A DNA stretch of 5,445 bases, taken from NCBI GenBank assembly GCA_029881615.1, contig JAOUMF010000181.1, forward strand, positions 1-5,445, in the 5' to 3' direction. Shown here in pieces: positions 1 through 5,445 of the stretch (the first letter of the stretch is position 1; each line of letters starts with the position of its first letter). Position numbers and translations under genes: made by a program. A model generated the notes under the pieces. The model made no database searches. It saw nothing but the letters and a program-made list of their open reading frames with translations, and was not told where the DNA came from. Origin of the DNA: Alphaproteobacteria bacterium. Lineage in GTDB: Bacteria > Pseudomonadota > Alphaproteobacteria > UBA8366 > JADFVY01.

Positions 1-2208
1 GACCCGGCGGGCCATAACATGGCAAACTTGCTGGTGGGTTCCGAGGGCACGCTGGCCTTTTTCCACGAAATCGAGCTCGATCTGCAGCCGATCCCTCAAC
101 ACAAGGTTCTGGGCATCTGCCATTTCCCGACCTTCCGCGCGGCCATGGAATCCACCCGGCATATCGTCAATCTGAATCCGGCGGCAGTGGAACTGGTCGA
201 CCGCACAATGATCGATTTGTCCCGCGAAATCCCGATGTTCCGCGCCACCGTTGACAGTTTCGTGCGCGGAACGCCGGACTCGCTGCTGCTGGTCGAATTC
301 GCCGGCGACGACCTTGAAACGCAGAAGCGCAGCCTCGCCGGGCTGGTCGAACTGATGGGCGATCTGGGTTATCCGGACGCCGTCGTGGAAGCCACCGACC
401 CCGCCTTCCAGCGCGACGTCTGGGAGGTCCGCAAGGCCGGGCTGAACATCATGATGTCGATGAAGGGCGAGGGCAAACCGGTTTCCTTCATCGAGGACTG
501 CGCCGTGCCGCTGGAACATCTCGCGGACTATACCGAGCGGCTGAACGGTGTCTTCGAAAAGCATGGCACCAGCGGCACCTGGTATGCCCATGCGTCGGTC
601 GGCACGCTGCATGTCCGCCCCGTGTTGAATATGAAAGAGGGTACGGACGTACGCAAGATGCGCGAGATCGCCGAGGAAGCCTTCGCCATGGTGCGCGAGT
701 ACAAGGGCTCGTTCTCGGGCGAGCATGGCGACGGGCTGGTCCGTTCGGAACATCTGGAAACCATGTACGGGTCGAAAATCGCCCGCGCCTTCGAGGCGGT
801 GAAAGACGAATTCGACCCCGGCGCCCTGTTCAATCCCGGCAAGATCGTGCGCCCTTCGAAGATGGACGACCGCTCGCTATTCCGCTATCCGCCGGATTAC
901 ACACCGCAGCCCGTGAAAACCGTGCTGGACTGGTCGGAATGGGGCGGGTTCCCGGCGGCGATCGAGATGTGCAACAACAACGGCACCTGCCGCAAGGCCA
1001 GTCCCGGCGTGATGTGCCCATCTTACCGCGCCACGGGCGACGAGATCCATGTCACCCGCGGCCGCGCCAACGCGCTGCGCCTGGCGATTACCGGACAGTT
1101 GGGGCCCGACGCGCTGACCTCGCCGGAGATGAAGGCGGCGATGGATTTATGCGTCGGCTGCAAGGGCTGCAAACGCGAATGTCCGACCGGCGTCGACATG
1201 GCGCGCATGAAATATGAATTCCTGGCCCAATGGCGCCGCAAACACCGGCTGACCCTGCGCGACCGCCTGGTCGCCTTCATGCCGCATTACGCGCCCTGGG
1301 CGGCGCGGATCGGTCCGCTGTTGAACCTGCGCAACCGCGTCGGTCTGCTGGCGGTACTGGGCGAATGGATTACCGGTTTCAGTGCCCGCCGGCCTTTGCC
1401 CGAATGGCGCCGCGATTGGTTCCGCCACGACCCGCCGGCCGCCGGGCCCGAAGATGGGCGCGAGGTCGTGCTGTTCGTCGACAGCTTCAACACCTGGTTC
1501 GAGCCTGAAAACGCCCGCGCCGCCATGAAGGTTCTGGTCGCCGCCGGCTATCGCATCCATATCGCCCGCGCGCCCGAGGGCGGCCGGCCGCTCTGCTGTG
1601 GCCGAACCATGCTGGCCGCCGGACTGATCGACAAGGCCCGCGCCGAAGCGAGCCGCATGATCGAGGCATTGCGCCCCTGGGTCGACAAAGGCGTGCCGAT
1701 TGTGGGGCTGGAGCCCTCATGCCTGTTCTCGCTTCGCGACGAGTTCAAGGCGATGCTACCCGGCAAGGACAGCGATAGGCTGGCCAGCCTGGCCATGCTG
1801 TTCGAGGAATTCATCGCCCGCGAGATGGACGCCGGGCGCTTCAAATTGAACCTGAAACCCACCGCCAGCGGCAAGGCACTGCTGCATGGCCACTGCCACC
1901 AGAAAGCCGTCGCCGCGATGGGCCCGGTACAAAAGACACTTTCACTGGTACCTGGTCTCAGCATAGAAACCATAGAGTCCACCTGCTGCGGCATGGCCGG
2001 CGCCTTCGGTTACGAGGCCGAACATTTTGACCTTTCGATGAAAATTGGCGAAACTGATCTGCTTCCGGTCGTGCGCGCGGCGGAAAATGACGCTATTATC
2101 GTTGCGGATGGCGCCAGTTGCAGGCACCAGATAAGGGACGGCGCCATGCGACAGGCCATTCACGTCGCGAGGGTTCTGGCCGATTCACTAGGGGACGAAC
2201 ATGACTGA
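1..2208 (+). CDS. FAD-linked 2-hydroxyacid dehydrogenase fused to an Fe-S/CCG module (YdiJ/D-lactate dehydrogenase-like), 5' truncated by the window
   Basis: This is the C-terminal 735 codons of a GlcD-GlcF-type fusion. It should oxidise a D-2-hydroxyacid (lactate or 2-hydroxyglutarate are the likely classes) on FAD and pass electrons through Fe-S clusters to a respiratory acceptor. The frame is open from base 1, and the start of the fragment (LLVGSEGTLA, about 28-57) is an internal FAD-oxidase motif, so the ATG at 19 is not the real start. The N-terminal FAD-binding (PCMH) domain lies upstream. Visible in order: the FAD-oxidase C domain with HASVGTLHVRP (from 589) and GEHGDG (718-735); the first Cys motif, Cys codons at 970, 988 and 1015; the second, CxxCxxCxxxCP, at 1150, 1159, 1168 and 1180; then two cysteine-rich CCG domains with LCCG (1591) and HGHCHQK (1885) plus TCCGMAG (1981). 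The first Cys motif has Asn where a classical ferredoxin has its second Cys; I believe this is normal for this fusion family. The substrate cannot be told from sequence alone. Its stop overlaps the GntR gene. Confidence 0.93.
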   Translation, partial: DPAGHNMANLLVGSEGTLAFFHEIELDLQPIPQHKVLGICHFPTFRAAMESTRHIVNLNPAAVELVDRTMIDLSREIPMFRATVDSFVRGTPDSLLLVEFAGDDLETQKRSLAGLVELMGDLGYPDAVVEATDPAFQRDVWEVRKAGLNIMMSMKGEGKPVSFIEDCAVPLEHLADYTERLNGVFEKHGTSGTWYAHASVGTLHVRPVLNMKEGTDVRKMREIAEEAFAMVREYKGSFSGEHGDGLVRSEHLETMYGSKIARAFEAVKDEFDPGALFNPGKIVRPSKMDDRSLFRYPPDYTPQPVKTVLDWSEWGGFPAAIEMCNNNGTCRKASPGVMCPSYRATGDEIHVTRGRANALRLAITGQLGPDALTSPEMKAAMDLCVGCKGCKRECPTGVDMARMKYEFLAQWRRKHRLTLRDRLVAFMPHYAPWAARIGPLLNLRNRVGLLAVLGEWITGFSARRPLPEWRRDWFRHDPPAAGPEDGREVVLFVDSFNTWFEPENARAAMKVLVAAGYRIHIARAPEGGRPLCCGRTMLAAGLIDKARAEASRMIEALRPWVDKGVPIVGLEPSCLFSLRDEFKAMLPGKDSDRLASLAMLFEEFIAREMDAGRFKLNLKPTASGKALLHGHCHQKAVAAMGPVQKTLSLVPGLSIETIESTCCGMAGAFGYEAEHFDLSMKIGETDLLPVVRAAENDAIIVADGASCRHQIRDGAMRQAIHVARVLADSLGDEHD
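2190..2195 (+). promoter_or_regulatory. Ribosome binding site of the GntR gene, inside the dehydrogenase gene
   Basis: AGGGGA lies five bases before the ATG at 2201, still within the last codons of the dehydrogenase. It fixes the regulator start. Together with the 8 bp gene overlap, it suggests that ribosomes finishing the dehydrogenase can re-initiate on the regulator. Confidence 0.7.
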
Positions 2209-2920
2209 CGACGGCTGGCAGGCTGAAATATCCGAAACGGAGGAAGCAGGCGCACGCCGTTCGCGCCGGCCGCTGCATGAGGAAGCCGCCGAGAGATTGC
2301 GCGACATGATCCTGGAGGGCAACCTGGCCCCGGGCGAACGCATCACCGAACAGTCCCTGTGCGACCGCATGGGCTTTTCCCGCACGCCACTGCGCGAAGC
2401 CATCAAGACCCTGACCTCGGAAGGCCTGATCCTGCTGCAGCCGAATCGCGGCGCGACGGTTGCGTTGTTAAGCCTGGACGATATCGAGGATACCTTCCGC
2501 GTTATAGGCGCCCTGGAAGCCCTGGCCGGGGAAATGGCCTGTTCCAATGTACGTGACGACGATATCGCCGAAATTCGCGTACTGCATTATCAGATGGCGC
2601 TGCACAGAACCCGTGGCGAGAGGCTGGAATATTTCAAACTGAACCAGCGCATCCACGAAAAAATCGTCGAACTGTCGGGCAACGCCGTGCTGCTGGAAAC
2701 ACACAAGCGTCTGGGCGGCCGGATCCGGCGGCACCGTTTCGCCGCCAATGTATCGGCGGAACGCTGGGATCAGGCGATCCGAGAACATGAGGAAATGCTG
2801 GACGCGCTGGCGGCGCGCGACGGCAAGAAACTGTCGGAAATCCTGCGCCGGCATCTCGATAACAAGCGCACGGCGGCGGAAAACGCAACCGCGACGGAAC
2901 GGCAAAGTTCGGCGAATTAA
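2201..2920 (+). CDS. GntR-family transcriptional regulator, FCD (FadR) subfamily
   Basis: This 239-residue protein has the normal FCD-type GntR length. The N-terminal winged helix-turn-helix covers about residues 25-90, with LAPGERITEQSL, the recognition-helix segment FSRTPLREAIKTL and the wing residues PNRGATV. The all-helical FCD ligand domain covers about 95-225. Its probable metal-site residues are Asn148, His152, His196 and His218; the H-x21-H spacing of the last two fits the family, and Asn instead of Asp at the first position is a known variant. A 'GALEALAGEMAC' helix (103-114) replaces the more usual R-x-x-L-E version, which I recall as a recognisable FCD subgroup. Known relatives sense small carboxylates (lactate, glycolate, pyruvate, fatty acids). 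The overlap with the upstream dehydrogenase gene suggests it regulates that gene, probably as a repressor relieved by the substrate. Its operator would lie upstream of the dehydrogenase, outside the window. Confidence 0.93.
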   Translation: MTDDGWQAEISETEEAGARRSRRPLHEEAAERLRDMILEGNLAPGERITEQSLCDRMGFSRTPLREAIKTLTSEGLILLQPNRGATVALLSLDDIEDTFRVIGALEALAGEMACSNVRDDDIAEIRVLHYQMALHRTRGERLEYFKLNQRIHEKIVELSGNAVLLETHKRLGGRIRRHRFAANVSAERWDQAIREHEEMLDALAARDGKKLSEILRRHLDNKRTAAENATATERQSSAN

Positions 2921-2974
2921 CCAAATACCAACCCGAATCAGGCTGAATAGGCCGATGCTTATCGTTACTGTTCC

Positions 2975-2978
2975 AGGA
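2975..2978 (+). promoter_or_regulatory. Ribosome binding site of the RlpA-like gene
   Basis: AGGA lies eight bases before the ATG at 2987 and supports that start, which also places a complete lipoprotein signal at the N terminus. The 66 bp gap from the GntR stop is visibly more AT-rich than the flanking genes. I find no convincing sigma-70 promoter or terminator in it, so read-through from the GntR gene cannot be excluded. Confidence 0.6.
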
Positions 2979-2986
2979 AATCAGCC

Positions 2987-3511
2987 ATGATTCGGTTCCG
3001 CCGTAACTATTCTACTTTACCAGTAGCCATCTTTCTGTCCGCCACCCTGGCTCTCGCGGCCTGCGGCGGCGGGGGCAACCCAAGACAGGCGGCAAGCGGC
3101 GCCCCGACGGGGCAGGCCAAGGCGCCCCCCGCGGACATTCCCTACAAGCTGGGCAAGCCTTATACGGTTGCGGGCGTACGCTATGTGCCGCGCGATGATC
3201 GATCCTACGACCGCACCGGCATGGCGTCATGGTACGGCAAGGACTTCCACGGCAAACCCGCCGCCACCGGCCGCCCCTACAACATGTATGAAATGACCGC
3301 GGCCCATACGACATTGCCCACAGGCACCCAGGTCAGGGTCACCAATCTGGAAAACGGCCGGTCCGTCATCGTGGTCATCGCCGATCGCGGCCCGTTCAGC
3401 AAAAAGCGCATCATCGACCTGTCATACGCGGCGGCGAATCATCTGGGATTCGTCAATCAGGGCACGGCGAAAGTGCGGGTTACCTATCTAAGGCCCGCAC
3501 GCCAGGGCTGA
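2987..3511 (+). CDS. rlpA: RlpA-family septal ring lipoprotein (double-psi beta-barrel, no SPOR domain)
   Basis: This 174-residue lipoprotein has a basic N terminus (RFRRN), a hydrophobic segment at 11-25 and a lipobox LAAC with the modified Cys at residue 26. Gly follows, which points to outer-membrane sorting. A Gly/Ala/Pro linker (27-52) leads to the DPBB domain at about 77-168, with GMASWYG, FHGKPAATG, MTAAHTTLPTGT, VTNLENG, IADRGPF and RIIDLSYAA. RlpA proteins bind peptidoglycan, and some are lytic transglycosylases that cut denuded glycan strands at the septum. The usual C-terminal SPOR domain is absent: the protein ends just after the barrel, so it would need another way to reach the septum. 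At the position where relatives usually read 'GE' it reads Gly-Arg (Arg96), while the DRGP Asp (133) is kept. Family assignment is firm; catalytic activity is uncertain. Confidence 0.92.
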   Translation: MIRFRRNYSTLPVAIFLSATLALAACGGGGNPRQAASGAPTGQAKAPPADIPYKLGKPYTVAGVRYVPRDDRSYDRTGMASWYGKDFHGKPAATGRPYNMYEMTAAHTTLPTGTQVRVTNLENGRSVIVVIADRGPFSKKRIIDLSYAAANHLGFVNQGTAKVRVTYLRPARQG

Positions 3512-3524
3512 CGGGGCGCCGGGG

Positions 3525-4244
3525 TTACTTCAACGCCGCGCGGATTGCCGCAATCTGGCCTTCCACTGAAACCGCGCATTCGGCCGCGACCTCGAGGTCG
3601 CGGTCTTCGTAGACGTCGGCGCTGTCGTTTTCGGCGGCCCAACTGTCCACGACATGATCGCGTTCCTGGATCAGCGCCCGGATTTGCGGGCGGAACAGGA
3701 TAAGAATGCTGGTGACCCAGATATTGACCGCCCAGGACGGCCGCACATGGTCGATCTGGAAATAATCCAGCATCCGGATCACATCACCGGCCTTGTACCA
3801 GACCTCGCCCGTCACCCAGCGGTTGGTGGTGAACAGCTTGATCGGCTCGCCCTGTTTGTCGCAGGAAATGGCGACCAGATGGCTCAACGCATCATTCTCG
3901 CCCTCGGGCGCCTGATAGTTCGGCACGGGCGCCGGCGCGATATCGGACGGCATGCCCTTCGGCCGCAGGAATGTGTGGAAATGGCCGTGTTCGCCGGGGC
4001 GTTCGTCCTTGGGATGGGCGTGGTAGTAATATTGCGAGTTGCTGCGCGGGTCGAATACATCGCCGTCGGGATAATGATTCCATTCATAGAAAGTCGTGCT
4101 CTCGCGCAGCAACTCACCCACGACATTGTCGCTGGTGTTATTCAATACCCGTTTCGTTTCCAGCACCCTCTCCCCGGCCTCGAGCATCGCCTTCAGCTCA
4201 TCGCGGGGAAGTTCGCCGAAATCGATCGGCCCCAAATCCGTCAT
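3525..4244 (-). CDS. Conserved-looking protein of unknown function with a dense His motif (possible metal site)
   Basis: This 239-residue protein has no signal peptide, so it is probably cytosolic. I do not recognise a named family with certainty. The N terminus (about 5-50) looks helical and charged. A Trp/Tyr/His-rich core follows: FYEWNHYPDGDV (52-63), QYYYHAHP (71-78) and GEHGHFHTFLR (84-94), then SHLVAISCD (121-129) and TNRWVTGEVWY (140-150). The histidines at 57, 75, 77, 86, 88, 90 and 122 suggest a metal-binding or hydrolase/oxygenase-like site, but that is inference. A hydrophobic stretch WAVNIWVTSILILF (171-184) is too short and isolated to call a membrane segment. The C terminus is acidic and helical. 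The start codon has only a weak Shine-Dalgarno (GGATGGA-like, about 9-13 bases upstream on the minus strand). Coding direction is supported by coherent protein composition and motif content. The gene converges on rlpA (13 bp between stops) and diverges from the exported protein. Confidence 0.82.
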   Translation of the reverse strand: MTDLGPIDFGELPRDELKAMLEAGERVLETKRVLNNTSDNVVGELLRESTTFYEWNHYPDGDVFDPRSNSQYYYHAHPKDERPGEHGHFHTFLRPKGMPSDIAPAPVPNYQAPEGENDALSHLVAISCDKQGEPIKLFTTNRWVTGEVWYKAGDVIRMLDYFQIDHVRPSWAVNIWVTSILILFRPQIRALIQERDHVVDSWAAENDSADVYEDRDLEVAAECAVSVEGQIAAIRAALK

Positions 4245-4281
4245 GCCAAAATATCCATCCTGTATTTCCGGTCTTTAATAT

Positions 4282-4296
4282 CAAGGCGCGACCTTG
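4282..4296. promoter_or_regulatory. Short dyad upstream of the His-rich protein gene (possible operator)
   Basis: CAAGG and CCTTG are separated by five bases, 38 bp before the minus-strand start codon. The placement would suit an operator or promoter-proximal site for that gene. Five-base arms are common by chance in GC-rich DNA, so support is weak. No clear -10/-35 pair was found for this gene. Confidence 0.15.
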
Positions 4297-4354
4297 TCCG
4301 CCAGCCCGCATTTCCAGACCGGCCGATTTTCAGGAAACGCCAACGATTTACCAT

Positions 4355-4367
4355 AGCATTCCATGCT
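4355..4367. promoter_or_regulatory. 13 bp dyad in the divergent intergenic region (possible operator)
   Basis: AGCAT-TCC-ATGCT is a perfect five-base dyad with a three-base spacer. It sits about 110 bp from either divergent start codon, near the middle of the gap, where a shared regulator could act. I know of no regulator with this exact site, and it may be chance. Confidence 0.15.
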
Positions 4368-4389
4368 CGAACGCTCCATACCGCACGTA

Positions 4390-4407
4390 ATGGGTATATG
4401 CACCCAT
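4390..4407. promoter_or_regulatory. 18 bp dyad upstream of the exported-protein gene (possible operator)
   Basis: ATGGGT and ACCCAT flank a six-base AT-rich spacer. The dyad ends 17 bp before the candidate -35 element of the downstream gene. That is a typical position for an activator site, and the six-base perfect arms with a one-turn-scale centre make it the best of the three dyads in this gap. No specific regulator is recognised. Confidence 0.25.
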
Positions 4408-4424
4408 ACTCCCGCACGCGCCAT

Positions 4425-4453
4425 TTGGCCTGTTCGACATGTGGTGTTATGGT
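4425..4453 (+). promoter_or_regulatory. Candidate sigma-70 promoter of the exported-protein gene
   Basis: TTGGCC (4425-4430) and TATGGT (4448-4453) are 17 bp apart, each matching four of six consensus bases. A transcript from it would begin at about 4460, only a few bases before the ATG pair at 4464/4467. The message would be nearly leaderless, consistent with the absence of a Shine-Dalgarno there. The match is moderate, so this is tentative. Confidence 0.25.
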
Positions 4454-4463
4454 CGCCCCCGTC

Positions 4464-5060
4464 ATGATGAAATATTGTCAGATCGTAGCAGGAATCATGC
4501 TTCTGACGGCGGGGTTCACGTCCTCTCCCGCCGCCGACCCGCTGATATTGCGCGGCGAGGTCCAGCGCGGCGACACCATCGTCCATCCGTTCGAACATGA
4601 AGAGCACAGGCTGGAATTCCGGCTGGTACCGGCCGGGCATGGCTGGTCGATCTGGGTTGACGACCCGATGAACCGCGAACGCAACCTGGTGGTGGTCGCC
4701 GCGCCACCCTATAGCGGAATCGACCCGGCCGTCATCGAAGGCTGGCATTTCCGTAACGCCGGCAATACCGGCCCCAACAAACGCGGCAAGAATCATGTCG
4801 ATGCGCCCGGCAACGTCCGAAAATTTGCCTTTGTGCTGGATGGCCCCGGTTATCAGGCCGCGCGGGAAGCGCTGGAAATACTGATGTCGCCCGACGGGCG
4901 GAGCAAGACCGAACTCCAGCATGCCGAAGAACGCCTCGCGGCCATTCCCAAGGCCACCGGGACCCTGGAAATTGAAGCGATGGAACTGGGAAACCTGATC
5001 GAGGGCCAACAGGCCTGGATAGACCGCATGGCCTTCCACATCCAGATCGACATGCCCTGA
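4464..5060 (+). CDS. Predicted exported (periplasmic) protein of unknown function
   Basis: From the ATG at 4464 this encodes 198 residues; the ATG at 4467 is equally possible. Residues 1-24 form a Sec signal peptide: short basic start (Lys3), hydrophobic core IVAGIMLLTAGF, and cleavage near SPAA before Asp25. The mature part begins with strand-like sequence (LILRGEVQRGDTIVHPF, EFRLVPAGHGWSIWVDDP, NLVVVAAPPYSGI) and looks like a beta-sandwich. The motif EGWHFRNAGNTGPN (92-105) follows, then a probable helix rich in Glu/Ala/Leu (about 130-160) and a final strand, FHIQIDMP. No lipobox, catalytic triad or Cys pair is visible; the only Cys lies in the signal peptide. I do not recognise the family by name. 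The frame is open far upstream, but that stretch is antisense to the His-rich gene, and only the start chosen here gives a signal peptide at the N terminus. An alternative start at 4449 adds five residues. Confidence 0.8.
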   Translation: MMKYCQIVAGIMLLTAGFTSSPAADPLILRGEVQRGDTIVHPFEHEEHRLEFRLVPAGHGWSIWVDDPMNRERNLVVVAAPPYSGIDPAVIEGWHFRNAGNTGPNKRGKNHVDAPGNVRKFAFVLDGPGYQAAREALEILMSPDGRSKTELQHAEERLAAIPKATGTLEIEAMELGNLIEGQQAWIDRMAFHIQIDMP

Positions 5061-5065
5061 CAAGA

Positions 5066-5097
5066 ACCGGCGGCATATGAACACCGGCCCCGCCGGT
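5066..5097 (+). terminator. GC-rich hairpin region after the exported-protein gene (possible terminator)
   Basis: ACCGGCGG (5066-5073) can pair with CCGCCGGT (5090-5097) across a 16-base loop. A tighter hairpin, ACCGGC-CCC-GCCGGT (5083-5097), competes for the same right arm. The structure starts six bases after the stop codon, as expected for a terminator or a 3' end stabiliser. No T-run follows, so it is not a classical intrinsic terminator. Confidence 0.35.
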
Positions 5098-5103
5098 AAC
5101 CAT

Positions 5104-5146
5104 CCCCGTTAATCCCCCGTCAACCCCAATTTGCGATGATACCCCC
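5104..5146. repeat. Phased C-tracts upstream of the PH-like gene
   Basis: Runs of four or five C begin at 5104, 5114, 5124 and 5142, within imperfect tandem units ATCCCCGTTA and ATCCCCCGTCA. The first three start exactly ten bases apart, about one helical turn. The opposite strand therefore carries four G4-5 runs with gaps of 6, 5 and 14 bases. The block lies just upstream of the ribosome binding site of the last gene and could be a regulator site, a structured element or compositional chance. No -10/-35 pair is evident here. Confidence 0.4.
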
Positions 5147-5159
5147 GACTGCAAGCAGT

Positions 5160-5166
5160 AGGGGAG
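5160..5166 (+). promoter_or_regulatory. Ribosome binding site of the PH-like membrane protein gene
   Basis: AGGGGAG lies six bases before the ATG at 5173. It is a strong Shine-Dalgarno and decides that start over the later in-frame ATG at 5191. Confidence 0.7.
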
Positions 5167-5172
5167 CAGGCG

Positions 5173-5445
5173 ATGGCGCGATTGAAAGACATGCTGGAAC
5201 CGGGGGAGCGGATTCTTGCCCGCGATCCGCTACGGTGGCCCTTTTGGGTCGCAATGGCGTTCATGCTGCTGCCAGTGATCCTGCTGGTCGGTATGGCATT
5301 GCAGGACGAGGAGCGAAGCCTCGCAGAATGGATCGATCATCACGGGATTACTGTCGGCCTCCAATTGGCTTTTGCTTGTATACCTCCGATATTGACCCGC
5401 TGGCACCTTCTGGTGACAGATCGCCGTGTAATCACTCGAACAGGC
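5173..5445 (+). CDS. PH-like domain (DUF304/YdbS-type) membrane protein, 3' truncated by the window
   Basis: The first 91 codons are open to the window edge. The N terminus has LEPGERIL (8-15), the usual opening of bacterial PH-like membrane proteins. A hydrophobic segment (about 24-43, WVAMAFMLLPVILLVGMAL) follows, then a short acidic loop (QDEERSLAEW), a second weaker hydrophobic segment (about 59-74), and TRWHLLVTDRRVITRTG (75-91). The 'LLVTDRRVI.R.G' segment matches the first strands of the bPH_2 fold, in which the membrane hairpin precedes the domain. Relatives are inner-membrane proteins with cytoplasmic PH-like domains and poorly defined roles. The latter part uses AT-richer codons (for example TGT ATA CCT) than its neighbours, which is a mild difference only. 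The rest of the PH domain lies beyond the window. Confidence 0.72.
   Translation, partial: MARLKDMLEPGERILARDPLRWPFWVAMAFMLLPVILLVGMALQDEERSLAEWIDHHGITVGLQLAFACIPPILTRWHLLVTDRRVITRTG

Noticed and set aside
19..21. ATG at 19 as the true start of the dehydrogenase
   Set aside because: The frame is open from base 1, and the residues before and after it form an internal FAD-oxidase motif (NLLVGSEGTLA). The FAD-binding N-terminal domain must lie upstream of the window.
970..1017. Loss of an Fe-S ligand in the first Cys motif of the dehydrogenase (C-x5-C-x8-CP)
   Set aside because: The Asn-for-Cys pattern followed by CR...MCPSY...TRGRA is, to my knowledge, the usual form in this fusion family, so it is not evidence of damage.
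1147..1994. Several open frames of 80-150 codons on the minus strand and in other frames within the dehydrogenase gene
   Set aside because: They lie entirely within a confidently assigned gene and encode Arg/Pro/Ala-rich sequence without domains, as expected of shadow frames in GC-rich DNA.
3512..3524. Bidirectional terminator between the convergent rlpA and His-rich genes
   Set aside because: Only 13 bp separate the stop codons. I found no stem with a T-run on either strand, just GC-rich sequence with the GGCGCC palindrome.
3654..4463. Long plus-strand open frame running into the exported-protein gene, which would give a 468-residue protein
   Set aside because: Its first 590 bases are antisense to the His-rich minus-strand gene, whose translation has far more protein-like motifs. 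The upstream translation looks like an antisense shadow, and it would bury the signal peptide inside the protein.
4281..5084. 267-codon minus-strand open frame opposite the exported-protein gene
   Set aside because: It has no recognisable domain and lies antisense to a gene with a clear signal peptide and coherent strand pattern. High GC content readily produces such open frames.

Overview
The window is GC-rich, with dense genes and short gaps. It looks like a chromosomal segment from an alphaproteobacterium, possibly Rhodospirillales-like. That placement rests on composition, the FAD/Fe-S dehydrogenase plus FCD-GntR pairing and the protein style, and is an inference, not a demonstrated assignment. 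I see no transposase, integrase, tRNA, rRNA, CRISPR array or phage gene.

Region 1 (1-2920) is the metabolic part. It holds the C-terminal three quarters of a large membrane-associated type FAD/iron-sulfur 2-hydroxyacid dehydrogenase (YdiJ / D-lactate dehydrogenase-like). The stop codon of this gene overlaps the start of an FCD-family GntR regulator by 8 bp. The overlap suggests translational coupling, with the regulator probably controlling its own operon in response to the dehydrogenase substrate or product.

Region 2 (2987-3511) is a short RlpA-type lipoprotein. It has a lipobox and a double-psi beta-barrel domain but no SPOR domain. It carries Arg where the family usually has the Glu of its 'GE' motif.

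Region 3 (3525-4244, minus strand) encodes a 239-residue cytosolic protein of unknown function. It contains a dense set of histidines (HAH and GEHGHFH motifs) that looks like a metal site. It converges on rlpA with only 13 bp between the stop codons.

Region 4 (4245-4463) is a 219 bp divergent intergenic region with several small dyads and one possible promoter. It is followed by an unrecognised exported protein (4464-5060).

Region 5 (5061-5445) begins with a 112 bp gap containing strong GC hairpins and a run of C-tracts, three of them starting exactly 10 bp apart. The 5' end of a membrane PH-like (DUF304-type) protein gene then runs off the window.

Apart from the dehydrogenase and its regulator, the genes show no obvious shared pathway. 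I did not find a convincing new multi-gene system. The points most worth a second look are the His-rich unknown protein, the altered RlpA site, the unknown exported protein and the phased C-tracts.
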